This document shows positions 38,008-48,192 of a DNA stretch of 64,000 nt, in pieces. The notes beneath the pieces were generated by a model. The model was not told where the DNA came from. It searched no databases and was given only the letters and a program-made list of their open reading frames with translations. The position numbers and the translations under genes are program-made. Every line of letters starts with the position of its first letter. Position 1 is the first letter of the stretch. The stretch comes from Hysterangium stoloniferum (taxonomy: Eukaryota > Basidiomycota > Agaricomycetes > Hysterangiales > Hysterangiaceae): positions 549,501 through 613,500 of the forward strand of contig WHVD01000042.1 of the NCBI GenBank assembly GCA_015178975.1. Direction: 5' to 3'.

Positions 38008-39226
38008 TTAATCATGAAAATATATATCTACAGTTGGTGGCATGCAACCATAACAAATAGATGTTTGATTTAGAGTGAGACATGCATGGGCATTGCACAA
38101 TAGGACATCAATGCGATACATTGTTCCACACTGTGTCCCCAATATCTTCTGCTTCACAACTGAATTGAGAAATGGCCACTCTTGAAGGATGAGGCCAAAT
38201 CCATGCTTCACTGAAATGCACACCCTACCCATTGCTGTGTTCCATGCACACTGTTCTTCAGAGAGTGGTGCAACTGCAGTGTATGAGCTCACCATTACTG
38301 GACTTGTGCCATACGCTGAATCTCCATAGATCTGAAAATATCGGTGCTCAGGGGGGGTCATCTGGAGTCGATCCTGGTTGGATTGCCTTCTGCTCTAACA
38401 TTGCTAGGAGCCCACTCTCAGCTAGGACTCCCACATCATTTTGAGAGGCACAAAATGGTCCACTGAGATGTACCATTAGCCCATTGGGGGCTACAATGCC
38501 TTGGAACTTCATGCCATGGCACTTCTTGTAGCCAGTGTACACAAGCTCCTGAAATTCACCTGGTCAACAGGTGGGACAGATTGTGCAATCAATGAAGCCG
38601 AATATTGTAGATGTGGGTGCTCCAAAGTTATTAATAGCTTCAGCATATTCTTGAAGACGATCCAGGTTGACAACCCCTTCTGTATCCCAGTCTAGTAGAT
38701 GATCCCACCAGTTGTTGAGAAATTTCGCTGTGGAGTTGATGAGATCAGAGATGACACCCTGTGACAAGTTATATTTGGCAGATAGCCCACTGGTCCTCTG
38801 GGCTACGCAATCATGCACAAATAAGTGTGAATGCCTTGATGGCAGTGGCTTTGTTGTGGTTAGGAGTGATAAGGGGATCTGGGATCTCAAGGATTTGGCT
38901 CCATTGTATGAGCTCATCTGCTGTGAATCTATATAAATGTTAGCAATGGTCATCAAATCAAAATATATCCATATGCATCTGAATGCCCAAAGACACCCCA
39001 ACTGCCCAAGCCTGTTCAGATAATCCACAGTGATCCTCTCCCTGATCTGGCCAAGGTCGTTGCTTGGTAGTGCAGAAATGGTTGCAAGAGCTGCAACATT
39101 GGCTGTATCGTCAAGTTGGAGTTGGATGGTGGGGAACAAAATGGGTGATGCAGTGAGAGGCTGTGCTGTGCAACATTGGATAAAAACATTGGCAATAATA
39201 CTGGCAATGAGGGCCTTCTGTCACAT
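38008..39226 (-). pseudogene. Harbinger DDE transposase, broken
   Basis: Minus-strand transposase of the DDE-4 / HARBI1-like family. The probable start is at 39224-39226, directly followed by TGA (a likely former CGA). Recognisable blocks are ASIIANVFIQCC, LPSNDLGQIRERITVDYLNR, a helix-turn-helix-like LSAKYNLSQGVISDLIN, the first catalytic Asp in GFIDCTI, a second TGA after CPTC, YTGYKKCHGMKFQGIVAPNG, the second Asp in YGDSAYG, and RVCISVKHGFGLI. In that last block Lys stands where the family normally has the catalytic Glu (VEHGFG). One intron is likely between RC and DSQQMS, with a damaged donor. It is catalytically dead by both stops and the Glu replacement. Confidence 0.8.
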
Positions 39227-39376
39227 GGAGAGTGTTTTTCTCAATGGCCTTGACTGCGTGACAGACATAATTATCCTGAAACTAATGTTGAATACTAGGT
39301 ACCACAGGCACCAATATTATCTAACATAATATCGAATCAAAAAATGCTAATATATATTAGTTGCAAATACTCTCTA

Positions 39377-40320
39377 ATGCACCATTTAATCTTAACTCTA
39401 CCCATGGAATGGCTGTACCTGTTTCAGGGCCAACCTATTGATGACATAATAGGATTACAGACCTATGCCAACAACTTGCAGGAAGCAATCATCAATGCTT
39501 GGAATCAGACATACCAAGAACATTACAGATTCCAAAAACCCAGAGTTATGATTGCAGAACATGAAGAATCAAGTCCCGATGCTGAGGAGGAACTCTCGAC
39601 CAGGAATGACTTGACCAGCCACAGTTGCAGTCTCATTAGTGAAGTAGGGGAAAAAAGTGTCACAAGGAAGTTGAGCTTGGGATAAGGTAAGAAACACAGG
39701 AAGTTCTTCTTCAAAAGAAGTGACAAAAAAACATTGCCAGGCCCCCTAAAGAGTGCTGGATTTGTGGGAGCCTGAAGCATTTTAAGATTGACTGTCCTCA
39801 TGTGGGGAAAATGTCTCATTATGTTTCAATCAATAAATGCTTTGCACAAAATCCTGCTGAGGAGGCTGAGGACCAGAGGTTATATGAAATGGTTTATGGA
39901 TTAAGCATACAGGGACTAGTAAATAACATTGATGATGAATCAATTTTCATTTCTGCTTATCCTCCTTGACTAGAGGGTGACACAATCTCAGAGGCAAGAA
40001 CCTAACTCAAACCTGAATGAAGCCCTGAATGAAGCATTAGAAGTTTACATATCAATATTGGATTGTGATTTCCTAGAAAAGGGGCACTGGTTGAGTGCCC
40101 ATCATCAGAACTGTAAAGGTCTGACAGGAAAGAAAGTCTTGTCATCATCTCTGATGCCTACTATGGAGGAAATAATTGATGAAGATGTATCAATCGATTG
40201 GTCTACAAGTATCAGTAAGGATTATGTTATTGAGGACCCCTCTAGACTAGAAGGGTTGGAAGAGGAAAATTTCCCTTTTGATCCAGGATCGCTACCCACC
40301 CTAATACCCTAAGATTCAGA
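39377..40320 (+). pseudogene. Gyp-W gag, C-terminal part with zinc knuckle
   Basis: Continuation of the Gag interrupted at 34616. It reads MHHLILTLPMEWLYLFQGQP and INAWNQTYQEHYRFQ, then an acidic/Ser stretch, a frameshift near 39685 and a CX2CX4HX4C knuckle (CWICGSLKHFKIDC, about 39756-39797). After further stops, an acidic frame (39977-40312) may be linker between gag and protease. Confidence 0.7.
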
Positions 40321-40559
40321 CTCAGAAACTGATGACCCCACTATGGGAATCACCTCCACTAAACCAGACAGTAGACAGATCAGGAGAGATACCAAGTTAG
40401 CAGTACAAAAGAAAAGCAAGAGACCCAAGATTCAATAATCTTGATCCAGCCAGCTGATGAAGGAGGACACAACCATCATCTATTGAAAAGGGGATCCTCC
40501 CAGTGGTTACTTCAGTATAGGGATTTCAGCATTATACATGTATGGGCATGTAGGAAGCT

Positions 40560-40935
40560 CAGACTCCCCTGATCTCATCAAGATCAGATTAGATGCAGGA
40601 GCCAACTTTCTTTGATATCAGAAGACTTCTATAAGGAACTAGAAGGTCACCCTAAACTTAAACAAGGACTCAAATTACATCTTGTTCAGCTTACCAGTAA
40701 TGCAAGGGTCCTGGGATACATCAATGTTCCCATTTACCTTGAGGATGAGAATGGTGTAGACTTCAATTTATGGCCAAAACATATGTCATCGAGGGTATGA
40801 CCATGCCAATCCTCCTAGGAGAAGATTTCTACATCAACTATGAGATCAGAATGTTAAGAGACCAACCACTAGGCTCTAGATTGATCCTCCTAGGAGAATG
40901 GAAGGTCAATTTTAACTGTATAAATTATATCTAAG
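40560..40935 (+). pseudogene. Gyp-W protease remnant
   Basis: A decayed retropepsin-like domain: IKIRLDAGANFL resembles the active-site D-S/T-G-A strand with Ala in place of Ser/Thr, followed after a stop by VLGYINVPIYLED and PILLGEDFYINYE, a pattern typical of the C-terminal half of gypsy proteases. No reverse transcriptase follows, because the sequence switches to Gyp-X near 40960. Confidence 0.55.
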
Positions 40936-40964
40936 TAGAAAATAGTGAAACCAATTACAGGGAA

Positions 40965-42600
40965 AGGACATCTGACTAGACGATGGGACGTCTATCCTAA
41001 AGAGGGGAGTAGCGACTATGCCACAGTTAATCCGCATAATTTCAAGCCTATGTTTTCATCGGAACAACTGTCCGCATCTATCCGAGCCACTTACCTCATT
41101 CATCCAGTCTTGCAAAGTGTTATTCTTATGGATACCAAGAAATTACATCAAGATATATTATCAGCAATTCAATCAGACCCAGTCACCAAAGCACACCTCA
41201 ATAACCCGTCTGACCCCGATCAACCCCGATGGTCACTAGACTCACAAGGTTTCATTAGACTTGACAACCACATTTATGTACCGGATTCCAATAGCCTTCA
41301 GCTACGAATCCTACAACATAAACATGACCACCCGATCTCGGGACACTTCAGCCTCAATAAGACTCTTTCACTCATTAGAAGAGAATATACATGGCCTGGC
41401 ATCTGAGATTTCGTTAAGCACTATTGCAAATCTTGTACAACGTGTTTACATTCTAAATCACAGCGACACAAACCATATGGCCTATTCAAACAACTACCAA
41501 CACCAGAAAAACCCTGGAACTCAATTTCTATGGATTTCATCGAGCACCTACCGGCATCCGAATGTCATACAGCAATCCTAGTTGTTGTGGATCGGCACTC
41601 ACAAAGCAAAGTATTTTCATTCCAACATATGACACGATAACATCTGTACAGTTAGCCGAATTATTTGTCACCCACATATTTTCCAAGCACGGCATTCCAT
41701 CACATGTCACATCCAATTGCAGATCCGGGTTTGTCTCTCACTTTTTTAGGTCACTCGGAAAAGCACTAGACATGAAGTTACATTTCACTTTGGGCTGATG
41801 GCCAAACCAAACACATGAATCAAACTTTGGAACAGTACATTCGTGTGTATTGTAACTATCAACAAGATGATTGGAAATCACTACTACTGCTAGCTGAATT
41901 TGCATATAACAATGCACCAAATGCCACTACTGGTATTTCACCTTTCTTCGCAAACAAAAGCTACAACCCCAATATCGCAATCCACCCGGAACGCGATCTC
42001 GCATCCGCCCGTGCTCAAGACTTCATTACAAACCTTGACAAGCTACATCAAGAACTTCGTAAAACTATCGCAATGGCCCAAGAACGATACCAACGGTCCA
42101 CGGATAAGAATTGACTTCCACCTCCTGATTTCAAGATTGGAGACCGAGTATTCATTAAAGCTGAGTTTTTCCAAACTACTAGACCCTCTAAAAAGCTCTC
42201 TGAAACATATTTAGGTCCTTTTGAAGTTATAGCACAAGCTGGCATGCTTTCATGGGCACTTCAGCTTCCCGACAACATGCATGCAGTGCACCTGGTATTT
42301 CACGTATCTATGTTAGAACCATGTGTTGCTAACAAAATAACGGGTCACATACAACCACCACCGCCACTTGTGATCATTGATGGAGAACCTGAATTTGAGA
42401 TATCAGAGATCCTAGACTCAAAAATCAACAATTGCCGATGCTCATGCAAATTACTTTATTTGGTTAAATGGGCTGGCTATGAAGGGACAGATGAAGAAAC
42501 TTCGTGGATCCTAGCTACAGAGCTCAGTAATGCCTCGGAAATTGTTTTAGGGTTTCACCAAGCCTATCCAAATAAACCTGGTCCTCTAAATTCTTTATAA
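40965..42600 (+). pseudogene. Gyp-X pol, 3' part: integrase and chromodomain
   Basis: Plus-strand continuation of Gyp-X pol. It starts at the RNase H tail (HLTRRWDVYPKEG). The zinc-binding H2C2 region follows (HDHPISGHF ... CKSCTTC, about 41320-41450), then the catalytic core (WNSISMDFIEHLP with the first Asp). The second Asp position reads TSN (Asp to Asn) and the following SEF-type Glu segment reads SGF, so the active site is lost. Next are WKSLLLLAEFAYNN, PPPDFKIGDRVFIK and VHLVFHVSMLEPC. A chromodomain ends the protein (FEISEILDSKI, LLYLVKWAGYEGTDEETSW). Stops at about 41404 and 42112 and a frameshift near 41640 prevent translation. The chromodomain is expected to steer integration to modified histones. 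Confidence 0.85.
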
Positions 42601-42687
42601 GTCTCTCATGCGGTACCCGACCTTTTTCCAACTATGCCTTATAAATTCATGCTTTGTTTGTTTTGTTTTAAAATCATTATATTTTCC

Positions 42688-43682
42688 AATTATTTAAAAG
42701 TTTCCTCTATCACCTCCCCTTCTTCTCCAGCTTCCGAGACCTCCCCCTCACTGACAGCCACCAATACCTCTTCACTGACCTTTTCCGATGCCCCAACACC
42801 AGGCCCAATTCCGTCACAACTCGACACCTCTAAATACTGCTCAAGTTGTCCTCCTAGGGACTCTATAACGCTGGTTTGTTTCTCCAGCCCGACACCCAAA
42901 AGTCGCAACTGCTCAGTCCTAATACCTTGTTGTCGCAGTGTCTCGAATCAGAACCAAGTCGTCTCCAAGAAATAAGTGTGCATGAGGCGGTTTTGCTCCT
43001 CTAATGCATCGGCCTGCCATTCTTGGTAAGATCTGTTTCCATCGGCATCCGGGAAGACACATCCAAGTTTTTGGTTGGCACACTCTTGACAGGTGTGGCC
43101 CCGACCACTTGCTTGAGGATGGCAAGTCCGACCCCATTTGGTGCACCGGTTGCACTTGGGGTCGTTTTTGGCCCCCGCTTTAGGGGCTTGTTTTTGTTTC
43201 TATAATCAAAAAAAATTAGAAAACTTTAAAAGTAGGAAACTGAACCCACCTTGGGGCTTGATGGCCCCGGTGCATCCTCCTCATCCTCCTCGTCCTCTTC
43301 GTCATCAGACTCCGAAGGCGTCACAGCCTTGCACTAAAGAAAAAAATCAGCAAAGGTTCGCAAAAGAAATGGGAACCCACTTACTTTTCCCTCTCGCTTT
43401 TTCTTCGCCGCCTCCTCTCGTGCCTGATCAGCCTCCCACTGCTTCTTCTTTGCAAGCACCACATCCCAGTGCTTGCGTGCAGCCTCTTCCGCTGCCAGCT
43501 TCTTCTCCTCCACCTTGATGGCCACCAGCTCCTCTTTCTCTTTCCGCTCCTCCTCCTCATGCTTTCCTCTTCTCCTCGAGAAGGTGTCAACGTTCCTGTG
43601 CACTAGGTGGTCCACTCGGGACTGACATGGGAGCAACCATCAACTGAACCGGGAATGGCTTCGACCCCGAACCTATGGTCAT
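42688..43682 (-). pseudogene. Antisense spliced gene in Gyp-X: coiled coil plus Zn2Cys6-like cluster
   Basis: A gene antisense to Gyp-X, between the chromodomain and the 3' LTR. Exon 1 (43385-43682; ATG at 43680-43682 in CCACCATGAC) has a Pro/Ser-rich start and a long Lys/Glu/Ala coiled coil ending EGK. Intron 1 is 43334-43384. Exon 2 (43250-43333) encodes CKAVTPSESDDEED and ends GPSSPK. Intron 2 is 43200-43249. Exon 3 starts KQKQAPK and holds CX2CX6C-X10-CX2CX6C (CNRCTKWGRTC ... CQECANQKLGC), then a helical, acidic C-terminus ending at TAA near 42688. The spacing fits fungal GAL4-type clusters. Two in-frame TGA codons and a frameshift in exon 1 break this copy. The same layout occurs in Gyp-Z, so it is part of the element. 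Function is unknown; DNA or RNA binding is a guess from the cluster. Confidence 0.8.
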
Positions 43683-43841
43683 GGTGGTCAAGGGGAGAGA
43701 AGTGAAAATTCAAGCGCCAGAACCCCTCAAATTTTTATATGTAAAATTTTACCGAGTCACATGATGTTTTGACACACCAACCGTACCCGACAAGTTTTTA
43801 CATACGGAATCTAGATTTTCAGCCTCCTTGGGATTTTGGCC

Positions 43842-43852
43842 AAATGGGGGGA
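43842..43852 (+). promoter_or_regulatory. Polypurine tract of Gyp-X
   Basis: AAATGGGGGGA lies three bases before the 3' LTR, the expected place for the plus-strand primer of reverse transcription. A matching G-run (AGGGGGGTAC) precedes the Gyp-Z 3' LTR. Confidence 0.75.
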
Positions 43853-43855
43853 TAC

Positions 43856-44601
43856 TGTTACGACCGTGTCACAACCTGACAGTCCCCGAGGTTATCACCT
43901 CCTATCGACGATTCAAGTCATCATTCAAGTCTTCATGTCAGAAACTGTCGGTTTCCCGATGCTGATGTATGCCTTCACGGTGATCAAACTCCATTTATGC
44001 CCCCGTTGAAATATACTCGTATTATCTGGTTAAACTTTGATATGTCCCTTTTATTATGATGATCCGTTCTACTCTATGTTTCACATATGTCTATATACAT
44101 ATACTTGTAACCCTCGGACTATTTCCTTTTCTCGTAATTCCGCTATCGGTTATCTCATGGCCTCCAAACTAATTGTAACCTTCCCGTTCCTAGTCAAGCT
44201 TATTTGTCAATACCGTTTTCAGCTTTTCTCCTAGTTAGTATCTCCTAGGTGCCGAATACTTGTATATGAACCCATTGTAGTTGTAGTTACTAGGCAATCA
44301 GAATATCGATTCAGAATACCCTCCTATGCCTACAGAAGTCTCATACTAAGTACTCCACTATCCACCTTCGTGTGCGCTCACCCACTCTCGGCCTCCAACC
44401 CCTTGGCCCGACACTCAACTTATCCTTCATTTCCGATCGGTAGTTTCGCCGAGAGGTATTCATTAGAACTAGTCTTCACCCACCTGAAATTTAAGGACAC
44501 CCAACAGATAACTGCGAGGGCGCAGCACATAAGCTGAAGCCAAGTCCTTCCGATCGGTCCCTGTTGGCCCACCGACATTAGTCAGTTTTCAGTTCTTAAC
44601 A
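43856..44601 (+). mobile_element. Gyp-X 3' LTR (family L1)
   Basis: It begins TGTTACGACCGTGTCACAACC and ends AGTTCTTAACA (746 bp). The following GTCAG (44602-44606) pairs with CTGAC outside the other Gyp-X LTR once the inversion is taken into account. The conserved motif is at 44514-44549. Confidence 0.88.
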
Positions 44602-44728
44602 GTCAGGTGCATATACAGTGGGGTCTGGGTGCTGGCAAGTTTTCTGGCTAACTGTAACCTGGTGGGTATAGAGAGTCAGGTGCATGTAGGATGGGGTCTG
44701 GAGCCTGGTGGGTTTTCCAGTCCTAACA
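44602..44728 (-). mobile_element. L2 solo LTR, 5' end (split and inverted)
   Basis: Read on the minus strand, it starts TGTTAGGACTGGAAAACCC and continues through repeated 'ATGCACCTGAC' words to the Gyp-X insertion point. Behind its terminus lies GGAGT (44729-44733), the complement of ACTCC that follows the other part of this LTR at 33885. Together with 33304-33885 it makes one L2 LTR. Confidence 0.75.
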
Positions 44729-44733
44729 GGAGT

Positions 44734-45620
44734 CATCAAAGGGGTTTGGGGTGTCAGGGGCAGTGTCAAAGGTTAATTGGGAATGAGAGTTCCTGCATTG
44801 GGAGTTGCTTGTCATTCCCTCAAAGCTTCCCTTTCCAGTTTGGCCATGCTAAGAAGGTGACGCAGTTGTGGTTGGTGAAGGGAAAGTTTGACTGGGATAT
44901 TTTTCTCCTGTAGGTGTCTGTCACTTTGATCCTCATGTCTGTTGGAAAGCCTTCCAGGATCAGTGGGCGATTGAGTGAGTGGAGGAAACAAGTATTGGGG
45001 GAACTCTTGAGCTCTTGTACAAACGAGTCCATTGTAGAAGCTGGAGATGGAGGTATTTGCATAATTTCATCATATTCATGCAGTAATTCCATCATCATTT
45101 TGTCATGTTTTTGCTGGATGTGCAGGAGTCTAGACCAAAGGCTGAAATATGTGAAAGATATATTGGGTGACCTTTCATAGAGAGAATGTTCTAGGATCTG
45201 AATGTATAGGTATTGATAGTCAACCTTGGGGACAGCATGGAGACATCTAATCAGTACATGCAAAATTTGCAATGTATCATTGTGTACATTGAGCAGGTCT
45301 ACCAGTTGGATAAACAATTCATTTTTTATCACCATTCTTCCCCTTTCCATCATGATCATCAGCTCTTCAGACCATTCAGGGATTTATTGAGTGACCTCTT
45401 CCAGAGTTCTTTATTGTGTGAATAGGGTTTGGGCCAATTAAATCCCATGATACCTACCCAACCAAATTGCAATTGTCATGTGCATGGTGGGGTATCTCAT
45501 CTTGTAGTCCTGTGCAATTGCTGTAATTTCCTCCTCTGAAATCCGAGAAGCATAGTACATGTCCGACTTGTCATCAATAGGTTCATTGTAAACCAATCAT
45601 CCATGGTAGGTGTGCTGAAG
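44734..45620 (-). pseudogene. Possible Gyp-W N-terminal gag segment
   Basis: A minus-strand frame, open from 45359 to 44820, can be followed upstream through two stops to about 45620 (KSDMYYASRISEEEITAIAQDYK). It encodes a helical, Leu/His/Tyr-rich protein with no domain I recognise. By the TSD logic of the inversion, this DNA was joined to 33886 before the L2 insertion, directly upstream of the Gyp-W gag core, so it may be the same gene's N-terminal part. Evidence for that link is positional only. Confidence 0.45.
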
Positions 45621-46119
45621 CATTACTTGACATGGTGGAAATTCCAAAATCACATTGTCATTATGGGTAGGTGAAGGGTTTCTTTCCAGTGTTTTTGGTT
45701 GTTCCTGGTGTGAGCATGATCCTGACTGGGTGAGACAACTGTCAGTGGTTCAACCTGGATTTGGGGGGAACCTCCAACAGAGGCTTGTTTTTAGGAAGTC
45801 AGTGAGGACTTTCTCATTGTAACATTTCCAGGCAGTTCAAGACTAGTGGGTCTTCATCATGGGAGGGAACTAGTCAATCCCACTGAAGGTTTCACAGCCT
45901 GTTCCTGTAATCATCATGTGTAGCTAAATGTAAAAGTTTTTTCTTTTTATTAAAACATTTTCTTCATAGGAAAAGAACAGTCTGGCCCAGATCACCATTG
46001 TAAAGAGTTGTGGAAGTTCTCACTGCTCTATATACAGAGAATATTGACTGTCTAGGTATGATACAACAATATATTGACTATTGAAGTACAATATAGAAAG
46101 TAAACTAGTTTTAGTCAAC
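45621..46119. other. No supported gene
   Basis: Decayed sequence between the Gyp-W fragment and the Gyp-Z LTR. I see no domain, LTR end or tandem repeat. Confidence 0.35.
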
Positions 46120-46689
46120 TGTTAAGTACTGTGTCGGAACTTATTCCAGAACTATCAGAAAGTCACTGGGAATTTGGAAACTATCGGATAGGGTCAGGAT
46201 GTCAGCTTCAGCTTATGTGCTGCACCTTTATGCAAACACTCGGAAGTCCTTAATTTCAAAGGTGGAACTTATGCTGGAAGATACGGATATTCAGAGTTCT
46301 GAAGATTTCTGAATATCGAGTGTACAGAAAGATGGAAGATGGAATAAGAAACTAAGTCAATAGAGAGTATTTGCAACTAATATCAGATCTAAAGTAAAGT
46401 ACAAATTCACAGAAACTAATATAAGTCTTCTCATTATTGTACTACAAACTAAGACCACAATAAGATGGAAATGGAAGTATTCCAAAATGGGAATGCAATA
46501 AGATGAATTGGAGAGACATTATTCTGAAATGGGAATATAATAAACAAATGAGTGAATGCTTGTCAATGGACAAATTACCAAATGTGGAACAAGGGAAGAT
46601 TACGGAAGATGTGGTAACTATGATGTTCCATAGTCAGAAGTTGGAAGTTGAAAGTTGGATATTGAAACATCCGAGAACGGGTTGTAACA
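46120..46689 (-). mobile_element. Gyp-Z 3' LTR
   Basis: Minus-orientation LTR, TGTTAAGTACTGTGTCGG to GGTTGTAACA on the plus strand (570 bp). A polypurine tract (complement of GTACCCCCCTG) adjoins it at 46690-46700. It carries the conserved motif at 46202-46232 and, at 46363-46381, one terminal inverted repeat of the Harbinger family with a TA in front. Part of a second copy is at 59434-59634. Confidence 0.82.
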
Positions 46690-46929
46690 GTACCCCCCTG
46701 TTAGGCTGAAGTCCCATAGAGGCAATTAGGTACTGAATAGTTGAAGTGATGGTTGATTGTTATGTGTTGTGAAATTTATGCAATTCTGGAAGTGAGAGTT
46801 TTGGCTGCTGGTCTGAGTATAAAAACTTCCAAATATTTGAATTAACAATTTTGTTTCTTTAACCACAACTTGCATATCGATTCGTTGACTGTTATTTGCC
46901 ACTACCCCAGAAGATTCAGACGCTGAAAT

Positions 46930-47999
46930 CACCATACTCGAAAAAATGTCAAGGTCAAAGAACTTCAACAAAAATGACAGAGGATGGAAGAGTTGAAGTG
47001 ACAACAAGAGGAGGAGGGGAAAGTGTTGATGCAAGAATTGACGGAGGCAGAAGAGGTGGAAAAGTGCAAGTTGGAGTGGGTGAAGGTGGAAAAGGAGGCA
47101 TGGTTGTGGAAAATGGCAGAGGATCAGAAGTTGAAGGATGAAGTGGAGAAAAAGGAGTGGGAGGCCGAGGTGGTGGAAATGCGAGTGAAGGAGATAAGGG
47201 ATGGAAAAGTAAGTCAAAACAACAATGTTCTGTGTTTCTTCCGATAACAATTGAACACAGTGAAAAGCCGTGGAGGTGGAAGTAGAGGGAGAGGCTGGGC
47301 CTTCAAGTCCTAAAGTAAGTGATTCTGTAAAAGGTCGGAAGTTAACTAATTTCTAAACAGAAACAAAAGGTCAAAGCTCCGGAATGGATGGAAATTGTCC
47401 ATGACAGTCCGTGTTATTGGTGTTCGATTTGGAATTTGACTTGTTGGAAACAGAAGGTAAAATGGGGCAGAACTTGCTACCCTTGCGTGGTACTCAAGCT
47501 TCCGTGCACTCTTGCCATGAAGAGGGCTCTGAAAGGTGAGAAGGCTCAGAAGACTGATGATGTGGAAAATCCAGGAGTAGCCAAGAATACAGAGACTGAG
47601 GTACCAAATACAGATAGTTCCAATGTCAGACTTCTCAAAGACACCGTGGATGCATTGGTGTTTATCAGGACGGAACTGACGAAGATGCGGGATGTGTTGG
47701 AGCACCATAATGAAATCCAGGAAAAAGGTTTCCAGTCATTGATCTGGAATTTCCAGAGGCAGAACAAATTCCTGGAGAAGGTAATGGTCAGCATCAGTGT
47801 TATTGCAGTTTCCGAGAGGTTTGCTGATAAGGCAAGGGATCAGCCAAATGATCTATTGGTGGAATATATGGAGAAGAGAGAGTCGGGAAAGGGGCTGGAA
47901 AGTGAAGATGATGAAGTGCAGGATATGGTGGAAAGTACAGAGATTGCGGATGATACGGGAGTTGAAGTGGACGGAGGATTTGGGTGTCAGAAACTTTAA
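46930..47999 (+). pseudogene. Antisense spliced gene in Gyp-Z: coiled coil plus Zn2Cys6-like cluster
   Basis: Homologue of the antisense gene in Gyp-X, here on the plus strand against minus-strand Gyp-Z. Exon 1 (unclear start, about 46930-47208) is a Glu/Lys/Trp coiled coil ending RDGK. Intron 1 is 47209-47260. Exon 2 (47261-47314) reads KAVEVEVEGEAGPSSPK after a TGA. Intron 2 is 47315-47360. Exon 3 (47361-47999), fully open, starts KQKVKAPEW. It holds CX2CX6C-X10-CX2CX6C (CYWCSIWNLTC ... CYPCVVLKLPC), then a segment with hydrophobic heptads (LVFIRTELTKMRDVLEHH) and an acidic C-terminus. In-frame TGA codons near 46975 and 46996 and at the start of exon 2, plus a frameshift near 46960, make it a damaged copy. 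Intron places and phases match the Gyp-X copy. Confidence 0.78.
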
Positions 48000-48192
48000 A
48001 ATAGTTGCAATAATATTTTTTTTTTGACTTGCATGATTTTGAAGAATGAGTGTCAGATCGGAAGTATCAGAAACTAAACAGAAAGAGAATGGAAAAGAGT
48101 CAGAGTGATGATAAAGGTCCAGGTTTGCTTGGATGAGCTGTGTGGAAGTCAATAACAATTTCCATAGTGTGTCCAAGTTCCATGGCCAATAT

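Larger units (their letters stand above)
34617..39374. mobile_element. PIF/Harbinger-type DNA transposon, decayed
   Basis: Bounded by perfect 19-bp terminal inverted repeats (GAGAGTATTTGCAACTAAT at 34617-34635, complement at 39356-39374) and by TA on both sides. Removing the element with one TA restores the Gag reading frame. It carries the two genes typical of the superfamily: a SANT/Myb-like protein (plus) and a DDE transposase (minus), which converge. A family L3 solo LTR later landed in the SANT gene. Without it the element is about 3.4 kb. Both genes are broken. Confidence 0.85.

Noticed and set aside
42690-42908. Pol-frame extension of Gyp-X past the chromodomain
   Set aside because: The plus-strand pol ends with a stop at 42600; the conserved splicing and cysteine cluster are on the minus strand.
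44820-45359. Viral capsid or host gene in the 179-codon minus frame
   Set aside because: No recognisable motif; the inversion logic places it upstream of a retrotransposon gag, so I listed it only as a possible gag part.
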